A stretch of DNA of 64,000 nt from Bidens hawaiensis (taxonomy: Eukaryota; Streptophyta; Magnoliopsida; Asterales; Asteraceae): positions 186,001 through 250,000 of the forward strand of contig JAIQDT010000666.1 of assembly GCA_021521415.1 (NCBI GenBank), read 5' to 3'. A model generated the notes under the pieces. The model did no database searches. It was not told where the DNA came from and saw nothing but the letters and a program-made list of their open reading frames with translations. Position numbers and translations under genes: made by a program. Each line of letters opens with the position of its first letter. The first letter of the stretch is position 1. Of this stretch, positions 25,058-33,283 are shown in pieces.

Positions 25058-28000
25058 GTGCAGGAACAGTTGAACAGGGCGGCCAACAATCAATTGGTTG
25101 TGGATAGCGGCTGTTCCCGGCACATGACGGGTAACAAGAAATTGTTACACGACTTGAAACCTGTTCAAGGAGGAAGAGTGAGTTTCGCAGGAGAGAGCGG
25201 TGGAAGGATTACAGGAATAGGGACGGTGTCGAATGGAAAGATGACTTTGGAGAAAGTGAACTTTGTTGAAGAACTGAAGCACAATCTGCTGAGTGTTTCG
25301 CAGATCTGTGACAAGGATTACACCATGCATTTTACCAATAATGAGGCGATTGTGTTGCATCCTGGTTTTAAGATACCAGAGGACTGGATTGTTATGAAGG
25401 CTCCGAGAGTGAAGAATACGTATATCATGGATATGAGGTCTACTGAAATGGCCACTGAAGAATCATGTCTTTTGTCGAAAGCGACTGAATCAGAGTCCGA
25501 ATTATGGCATAGGAGAATGGGGCACATTCATCTTCGTAAGATGAACTACCTTGTCAAAAATGGGCTTGTGTTGGGAGTTCCCTTGAAGAATTTCAACTTC
25601 GAAGACAAATGCTTATCATGCAAGAAGGGAAAGCAACACAAGAAATCCCATCACACCAAGAAGGTCAACTCAATAGTCAGTACCCTAGAATTACTTCACA
25701 TGGATCTCTTCGGTCCCGTGAATGTAAAAAGTCTAGGGGGAACATCGTACTGCTTGGTGATTACTGATGATTTTTCTCGATACTCGTGGGTATATTTCCT
25801 GAAGTCGAAGGATGAAACTGTTCAGATGGTAATAAATTTGATTACCAAAGTTGAGAACATTATGGGAAAAAGAGTTAAATACATCAGGAGTGACAATGGG
25901 ACTGAGTTCAAGAACTATCAGATGGAGATCTTCTGCATACAGAAGGGGATTGAACACCAATACAACGCACCGTACACTCCGCAACAAAATGGAGTGGCTG
26001 AGAGGAAGAACAGGACTTTGATTGAAGGAGCCAGGACCATGCTGGCTGATTCGAAACTTCCCGTGGTGTTCTGGGCTGAAGCCGTTGCAACAGCCTGTTA
26101 TATCCTTAATAGAGTGTTAACTGTTAAAAGATTAAATAAAACCTGTTATGAACTAATGCATGGGAGAAAGCCCAACTTGAGTGGTCTTGAACCAATCGGG
26201 TCCCCGTGTTCGATATTAAAGACCAATTCAAAATTTGGTGAAGTTGCCGACGAAGGAATCTTAGTCGGATACGTTGTTGGGACTCCCAACAGACGGGTCT
26301 TTAATACATCGACCAACAAGGTTGAGGTGATGTGTAACACTGATATCACAAGTTACAAATCACCAAAACCAAGCACGGGACCCGCTGGGGTTTTTGACTA
26401 TGATAGACTTTTTAAATCTTTTAACATGCCTTATTTGGATTTTGCAGAAGATGAGGAACGAATTGCTACGAAGATGATATGCGATGAGGAAGACACTTTG
26501 GTGCAAAGACCACAGTATGATGAATGTCAGCCTTCCTCGTCAAATGCTGTCAATACCCCTGCTGCCTCTACTGAAGAGGAATTCATCAATCCGTTTCACT
26601 CTCAACATCAATCAACCATGGATGAGCTATCTTCGAACTTGGAAGATAATCTAAATGTCAGTTCGGTTCCGACTACGAGAATTCACAAAAATCACCCGTT
26701 GGAGAATGTGATAGGTGATCTGTCCGCCGGTGTACAAACAAGAAAAAGCGTGAATGAGCACACCTGTGTTTACACAAGCATTAAAGACACGGGCATTATC
26801 AACGAATGCTTGTACACCTACTTCATCAGCCAGATTGAACCAAAGAACTATCAAATGGCTCTGAAGGACAGCTCGTGGGTCGAAGCCATGCAAGAAGAGT
26901 TAGCTCAGTTTAAGAAAATGGAAGTATGGAATTTGGTTGAAAAACCAAGAAATGTGCATGCGATAGGCACGAAGTGGGTCTTCAAATGTAAGAGAGATGA
27001 AAAAGGGGTTGTTATCAGGAATAACGCGAGGCTGGTTGTTAAAGGCTTTAATCAACAAGAGGGGATTGATTAAAATGAAGTATTTGCACCTGTGGCAAGA
27101 TTGGAAGCCATTCGGCTGTTTTTGGCATTTGCTGCTCATAAAGAGATGAAAGTTTTTTAGTTGGATGTGAAGAGTGCGTTCCTAAACGGTAAAGTCGATG
27201 AGGTTGTGTATGTTGAGCAACCTCCGGGTTTTCCTGACCCTGACTTTCCCGATCACGTGTACAAGCTAAGTAAAGCGCTGTATGGACTACATTAGGCACC
27301 TCGTGCCTGGTACTCAACGTTATCCGATTACTTGCTTGAGAATGAGTTTGAAAGAGGTAAGATTGATAGCACGTTGTTCTTCAAGAGAAAGGGAAGCGAC
27401 TTTCTGCTGGTGTAAGTCTACGTGGATGACATTATCTTTGCTGCATCAAAGGTCACCATGTGTCAGGAGTTTGAGGCCGTCATGAAGAAGAGATTTGAAA
27501 TGAGTGCTATGGGTGAACTAACTTTCTTTTTAGGATTGCAGGTTGATCAAAAGAAAGACGGGATGTTCATTCATCAGACGAAGTATGTCCATGATGTTCT
27601 CAAACGCTTCAAGATGGAGGACAGCACTCCATATGAAACTCCAGTCTGCGTCAATCACAAATTGGGTGCTGATTCAGATAACGATGCAGACGTGGACCCA
27701 ACCCAATATCGGGCTATTATAGGTTCTTTAATGTACTTAACTGCTTCTAGGCCTGATATAATGTTTGCTGTTTGTCTTTGTGCACGCTTTCAGGCAAACC
27801 CAAAAGAATCTCATTTGAAGGGTGCGAAGAGGATACTGCGGTATCTCAAGGGCAAGCCGAAGCTGGGGTTGTGGTACCCGAGAGGAGGAGACTTGGAGCT
27901 AGTCGCTTACACAGATTCTGATTATGGAGGGTGCAATCAGAGTCGGAAATCTACAACTGGTGGATGTCAGTTTCTTGGTGGCAGATTGGTGTCGTGGCAA

Positions 28001-28366
28001 TGCAAGAAGCAGACTTCAGTCGCAATTTCAACCTGTGAAGCAGAATACATGGCAGCATCCAACTGCTGCTCCCAGGTTCTTTGGATTCAACAACAGTTGC
28101 GCGACTATGGTCTGAATTTCTCACTTACTCCTATTTGCATTGATAACACTGCTGCTATCTCAGTAACTAACAATCCCGTGAAGCACAGTAAAACTAAACA
28201 TATTGACATACGTCATCAATTTATACGGGATTGTGCTGAGAAGAAGCTGATTGAGCTCGAAAAGGTTGACACGTTAGATAATTTCGCTGTCTTATTCACG
28301 AAAGCGTTTGACAAATCTAGATTTCAAAACCTTGTTGAGCTGAATGGGATGATCAATCCCGAGTAA
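25058..28366 (+). pseudogene. pol: Degenerate copia pol (protease, integrase, RT, RNase H)
   Basis: One reading frame with four nonsense codons (TAA 27,071, TAG 27,158, TAG 27,293, TAA 27,413). Numbered from codon 25,058, a DSG aspartic-protease motif is at residues 16-18, an HHCC integrase finger uses H151, H156, C185 and C188, and the integrase DD35E triad is D216, D279 and E315. The RT region contains [18 protein letters not shown] and YVDD (near 27,419). RNase H has YTDSDYGG and STCEAEYMA, but the last acidic residue (the D of ADLYTK in the nested copy) is V here. There is no ATG at the start; the frame opens right after an acceptor-like TGCAG. The element cannot make active RT. It ends ...GMINPE at TAA 28,364. 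Confidence 0.95.
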
Positions 28367-29700
28367 CCGTGCTTTCTTATGTTTGTTTAAAAAAAAAAAA
28401 TACGTCACTATCGCTTAGAATTATGTCGGTTGCCTCAGTTTGAAGGACATGTCTTAGGATATGTTTGGTCCTCATTTCTACTTGTAGAATATGAGGATAG
28501 CCATTAACCAGATGACTGAAAGTTACCGGGGCGGTTTATGATGAGTTTTCATTCTTTCGCTGAAAATTAGTCGATCATACTTAGTTAAAAGGACACATAC
28601 TAGTATGTGGTCGGTCCAGCTGATCCATTGGATCTTCGGGATAGCCGTTAACCTGAAGACTTTGATTTGGTTGGGGCGATAGAAGTTAAATTTTTCTTTT
28701 CGGGAGATGAAATTATTTTTCAAGTCTATTACTTCGTAAGAAGTTACTTTACTATGTTTAACAGAAAATTGGTCCAACCTTGGAAAGTGATAGATATACT
28801 GATTCTGTGTGCTTAACTAGTGAAGTTATTAGGCTTAAAAGTCTTTAGAACAGTCATTGTATGTCATGGTAGCTTTTATGGTGCGTAAAAGTAGAAGTGA
28901 TACTAACTAAATCTACTCGATTTTATGTGGAAACTCCTTAAGAGTTGTGCATGTCTTCATACATATCTTTCTAAATGATAGGCAGAAAAGTGATTACCCA
29001 GTCATACACGAGCCCGTGAGTGTTCTGAGTCCCGTGAAGATAGCGTGTCAAGACACTGCAGTGATCCAGATTCGGGACTTGTAGTTATTTTCTACTTGAA
29101 GTTGTGTATATATATGTTAGATTAAAAAAAATGTGTGTATTCTAGAGGTCATAAGGTTAATGATTCTCAATCAAGACGCAAGAAGGTGAACGGGAAACAG
29201 AGCCTAAGATCGAAGTGTAATCACTACTTAATCAGACACTACGGGTCAAGGTCAATTCGGGGTGACTTGGGGAAAGCCAAATACGCTTTGAGAATAGATA
29301 GGAGGCATCATAATCTCTGAGTTGTTGCCCACTTAAGTTGTGAGCTTAATTGAACCTAACTCGTATCACAGAAACGATGAAAACCATTCTAAGTAGATTA
29401 CCTGCTTACAACCTGTTTCTTTATGTCATAATACAGCTGAACACGGATCTGTGTGACAGTCACGAAATTAGTATGATTCCTGTTCGGATCTTTTCTAAAA
29501 CATGGTAGTCCCTGTCGAGACTGAAATTTCATCCCGTGTACCTTTATTTTAAAAGTTTTTTTATTTTTTTATTTTTGGAGTTGTATGATTTTATACACAG
29601 TTACTTGGTCTTGATCGTTTCATTTAACGCTTTAAAGGATGTTTTCTAACTTAGTTGCAAATTGTTCAAATTATGGGGTTTGTTTTGAAAATTTTTTAAT
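28367..29700 (+). other. Conserved non-coding spacer between pol and ORF3 (outer)
   Basis: No credible ORF. It is clearly alignable with 38,142-39,480 of the nested element, including long blocks such as 'cccagtcatacacgagccc' (near 29,000) and 'ggtgacttggggaaagccaa' (near 29,262). A degenerate two-unit repeat occupies 28,444-28,533 and 28,591-28,679. Each unit starts 'ggaca', has a 'ggatagcc[a/g]ttaacc' core and ends 'ggggcg'. The second unit contains the hairpins CACATAC/GTATGTG and GATCC/GGATC. Conservation without coding suggests structural or regulatory RNA (inference). Confidence 0.6.
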
Positions 29701-29702
29701 TT

Positions 29703-30430
29703 CAGCGAAGTTCTGCATAACTTCGCCTGATAGGCGAAGTTATCCACAACTTCGCCGATACATCTGTGACCCTATATAAAGGACTTTAAAGGTCAAACTG
29801 TTCATTTATTTCAAAACCCAGCGAACTTATACTCACAGAAACCTCGGCGAACTTATCGATTCTATTATCATCAATCATTCTGTGTTTCTTTCTCGATTTC
29901 ATTGTCGATTAAAGGTGTGTAGGGTTCCATATTCGTATAATCATTGTCATTAATGATTATCACAGGTCGATACGACCCGTTTCGTGACCTCGATTATTTG
30001 AAACCTAAAAACCCGATTTTCAAACTTGTTTTTAAGTGATAGTAAACCACTTGAACGTATAAAACTTCATAAAATCATGTATTTCGGAGTCCTTGATCTC
30101 CGAAATCATCATCTACACGTCGTTCAAAATCCTAACTGTTGCCGATTCAAATTCGGCGAAGTTACAGTTTAGGCGAAGTTATCCGTAACTTCGCCTGAGG
30201 TTTAACTTCGCCTGATTATTGATTTTGAAACAGTTTATGAGGCGATGTTGTGATTAGGCGAAGTTATCCGTAACTTCACCTGGACCATTTTACTTAACTA
30301 TTTTCAGACGAAGTTCAAGTTGAAGCGAAGTTGTTTTCCAACTTCGCCTCACCTTTAACTTCGCCTATACAGAATTGATCACAACTTCGCTCATGGTAAC
30401 AGGCGAACTTGTGATTCGCTTTGACGTTTA
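29703..30430 (+). repeat. Palindromic GCGAAGTT cluster upstream of ORF3 (outer)
   Basis: Repeated inverted arms GCGAAGTT...AACTTCGC, for example near 29,705, 29,731, 30,171-30,196 (11-base arms AGGCGAAGTTA / TAACTTCGCCT around a 4-base loop), 30,257 and 30,325, plus GCGAACTT variants. The nested element has the same type of cluster at 39,505-40,250, with different numbers and spacing. Confidence 0.85.
29773..29780 (+). promoter_or_regulatory. Candidate internal TATA box for ORF3 (outer)
   Basis: TATATAAA lies 684 bases before the ORF3 ATG. The nested element has TATATAAG in the equivalent place (39,586-39,593), and both are followed by a related leader ('gtcaaac[ta]gttcatt', then 'agcgaacttata'). 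Conservation between two diverged elements supports function; transcription itself is not shown. Confidence 0.45.
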
Positions 30431-30454
30431 TCTAACTTAACCTGTTTGTTGCAG
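29915..30454 (+). other. Candidate 5'-leader intron before ORF3 (outer)
   Basis: A donor-like TTAAAG|GTGTGT at 29,915 aligns with TTAAAG|GTTGGT in the nested copy (39,717). A polypyrimidine-type acceptor TTTGTTGCAG ends at 30,454, two bases before the ORF3 ATG. A branch-like CTAAC near 30,432 matches the plant CTRAY consensus; the nested copy has CTGAC in the same place, so the difference keeps the consensus. The donor could instead lie further upstream (an env-like spliced RNA). RNA evidence is needed. Confidence 0.45.
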
Positions 30455-30456
30455 AT

Positions 30457-31101
30457 ATGGCTGCTATTGCTGGAGCAGGTGGTGCAGGCGGTGATGACGG
30501 AGGTGATCAACAAAGACAGTTCTTCCCGGGTCACAACATGTATATCACCTTAGACCCGGAAGCGAGCGGAGTTGATGATTTCCACGAAATCATCACATTC
30601 CTTTTACGCTCGAGGATATTCCACGCCATTACAACAACTCTGCCGATATCCTTACCCAACATTGAGGATTTCTGGCAGACCGTGGAATACGACTGTAGAG
30701 TCGAACCCCTGGTGATGCGCGCAACAGTCAACGGTCAGATGGTTCAGTTCTCTTCTGAACATATCCGGGCGGCTCTGCGGTTTGGAAACGAGACAAGGGA
30801 TGACCCGACAGAGTTTGTAGCTCCTTTTCACGATGGAGCATTTTTAGGATGGGTTATTCAGGTCCCTTGGGGGATTCGCAGAGAAGGAAGGGATTCCTAC
30901 TTGACCAGTGGCGCTTTCTCATGCATGTTATGATAGTATGCATGTCAGGGAGAAAGGCGGGCACTGATGGCATGGGCGCGACCATGCAGTCAGCGATGAC
31001 TGCTCTGACATACAACAAGCGATTCAGCTTTAGTCAGATGGTCTTATACGAGATTGATCGTCAACGAAGAGCGATGGCGCGTGAGCGGTTCATCATGTAT
31101 C
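30457..31101 (+). pseudogene. Accessory ORF3, 5' part (outer element), interrupted by nested element
   Basis: ATG at 30,457 opens MAAIAGAGGAGGDDGGDQQ, followed by an N-terminal domain with VEYDCRVEP, VQFSSEHIRAALRFG and, after a frameshift, MGYSGPLGDSQRRKG, FLLDQWRFLMHV and ALTYNKRFSFSQM. A 1-base deletion near 30,847-30,849 moves the frame. The gene is then cut at 31,101 by the nested copia element and resumes at 43,687. This N-terminal pattern resembles plant retroelement proteins encoded downstream of pol in Asteraceae elements and annotated vaguely as plant transposon protein (from memory, not searched). Its function is unknown. It is neither an envelope nor a polymerase by any motif I can see. 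Confidence 0.8.
31097..31101. repeat. Target-site duplication GTATC (left copy)
   Basis: GTATC directly precedes the nested 5' LTR and recurs at 43,682-43,686 after the nested 3' LTR. Removing one copy together with the element rejoins the ORF3 codons for MYPRF. Confidence 0.93.
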
Positions 31102-31505
31102 TGTTGGTACATAAATGTCAGTAGTTCATAGTCTAGTGTCTGTAATCGAGTCTGTATTGTTATTTATGTTTTTGTTTAAAGCGAAGTTGTTAACAAGTTC
31201 GCCTAGGCGAACTTGTTGAACAAGCGAAGTTATGGACAACTTCGCCTGAACATATCAGGCGAAGTTGTCGTGTATTTATATATAGGTTACGGATTGTTTA
31301 GTAACGAGTTGTTCAGTGAATCGTGTGATAGTTGTTAGCAGTTTTGGTTAACGAGTCTGTAATAGTGATATCGTATCACGTGTTCGGTTATCAATATAAC
31401 GTGTTCGTTTATCGTATCGTGTTTGTTTGATTTGCTTTCTACACTCGTAACGATCTACGCAGGGATTCCGCACCTGAGTAGAACGCGATATCTCGTGTGA
31501 TCCGT
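31102..31505 (+). repeat. 5' LTR of nested element, 3' end truncated
   Basis: Matches 43,264-43,667 with one visible difference (A at 31,109 against G at 43,271). It stops at 'gatccgt', about 9-14 bases before the LTR end, and runs into antisense pol across a shared CAGG. It contains a perfect 26-bp palindrome at 31,192-31,217 (arms AACAAGTTCGCC) and a TATATATA box at 31,277-31,284. Confidence 0.93.
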
Positions 31506-31506
31506 A

Positions 31507-31765
31507 CAGGTGTACAAGCATTCGTTGATTATCCCTGTCTCCTTGATGCTTGTGTAAACACAGGTGTGCTCATTCAAGCTACGTCTTGTTTGTACACCGG
31601 AGGACACATCACCAATCACATTCTCCAAAGGGTGATCTTTATGAATTCTCGTGGTCGGAACAGAACCGACATGCAAATTGTCTTCCAAGTTAGAAGAGAG
31701 CTCGTCTATGGTTGTTTCATGCTGAGAGTGAAACGGATTGAAAAATTCTTCTTCAGTCGAGGTAG
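31507..31765. repeat. Inverted duplicate of pol segment, left arm (259 bp)
   Basis: The reverse complement appears identical to 36,337-36,595. The segment encodes the region between integrase and RT (the TSTEEEFF to NECLYTC region). The two arms bound the inverted block at the LTR and at the gag scrap, and the repeat shows that the same template stretch was copied twice in opposite orientations. Confidence 0.92.
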
Positions 31766-33269
31766 CAGGGGTATCGACAGCATTTGATGAGGAAGGTTGA
31801 CATTTATCGATCAGCTGTCTTTGCAATAGTTCTTCTTCCTCATCAAGGATCATCTTCGTAGCAACTCTCTCTTCTTCTTCAGCAATATCCAAATACGGTA
31901 TGTTAAAAGACTTAAAAAGTTTAACATAGTCGAAAAACTCCGCAGGTCCGTTGCTTGGTTTTGGCGGTTGGTAACTTGTGATATCGGTGTTACACACCAC
32001 CTCAACCTTGCTGGTCGATGTATTGAAGACACGTCTGTTGGGAGTCCCAACAACATAACCGACTAAGATTCCTTCATCGGCTACTTTACCAAACTTAGAA
32101 TTTGTCTTCAAAATCGAACAAGGGGACCCGAATGGTTTAAGACCACTCAAGTTGGGCTTTCTCCCATGCATAAGCTCATAACACGTTTTACCAAGTCTTT
32201 TAACAGTTAAGACCCTATTCAGAACATAACAAGCTGTAGCAACAGCTTCAGCCCAAAACACCACAGGAAGCTTCGAATCAGCCAGCATAGTTCTGGCTCC
32301 TTCAATTAACGTTCTGTTCTTCCTTTCAGCCACTCCATTTTGTTGCGGTGTATACGGAGCGCTGTATTGGTGTTCAATCCCTCTCTGAAGGCAGAAGATC
32401 TCCATCTCAAAATTCTTGAACTCCGTTCCATTGTCACTCCTGATGAACTTAACCCTTTTATCCATAACGTTCTCAACTTTGGTAATCAAATTCTTCACCA
32501 TCTGAGCCGTTTCGTCTTTTGATTTCATGAAATACACCCACGAATATCGTGAGTAGTCATCAGTGATCACCAAGCAATAAGAAGTTCCTCCAAGACTTTT
32601 TGCATTCACGGGACCGAAGAGATCCATGTGAAGCAACTCCAGAGTACTGGCAATTGAATTGACTTTCTTGGTGAGATGGGATTTCTTATGCTGCTTTCCC
32701 TTCTTGCACGCTATACATTTATCTTCAAAATTGAAATTTTTCAAGGGAACGCCCAGCACAAGCCCATTCCAGACAATGTGGTTCATCTTCCAAAGATGAA
32801 TGTGCCCCATTCTCCTATGCCATAATTTGGACTCTGTTTCACTCGCTTTTGTCATAAGGCATGATTCTGCCGTGGCCATTTCAGTTGATCTCATATCCAT
32901 AGTGTATGTATTTCTTTCACGTGGAGCCTTCATCAAAATCCACTCCTCAGGTATCTGAAAACCTGGTTTCAACACAATCGCCTCGTTCTTTGTAAAATGA
33001 ACGGTGTACTCCTTATCACAAATCTGCGACACACTTAGCAGATTGTATTTCAATTCTTCTACAAAGTTAACATTCTCCAATGTCATCTTTCCGTTCGACA
33101 CTGTTCCCCTTCCAGTAATATTGCCTCCACTTTCTCCGGCAAAGCTTACTCTCCCTCCTTGAACAGGTTTCAAATCGTGTAACAAGTATTTGTTACCCGT
33201 CATGTGCCGGGAACAGCCGCTATCTACAACCCAAAGATTGTTGGCAGCCCTGTTCAATTGTTCCTGCAC
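31507..33269 (-). pseudogene. pol: Inverted pol 5' part (protease-integrase) of nested element
   Basis: Reads antisense to the element. From 33,269 downward the frame begins GTG-CAG-GAA (no ATG) and runs open for 588 codons before joining LTR sequence, which adds a short foreign tail. The protease DSG is at residues 16-18. The integrase HHCC finger includes H151, H156, C185 and C188, and the catalytic triad is D216, D279 and E315. The domain is complete, but it is separated from RT, which lies on the opposite strand at 36,341-38,141. The start is 15 bases past the gag stop and in a different frame from gag, unlike the outer copy. A CTAAT...TGCAG acceptor-like sequence precedes it. Confidence 0.92.
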
Positions 33270-33283
33270 AATAAAGCAAAAGA

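Noticed and set aside
29135..29320. Small ORFs in the pol-ORF3 spacer
   Set aside because: Not conserved as frames in the nested copy, although the nucleotides are conserved.
31455..31506. C-terminal tail of the antisense pol frame (TDHTRYRVLLRC...)
   Set aside because: This is LTR sequence read antisense, not part of the protein family.
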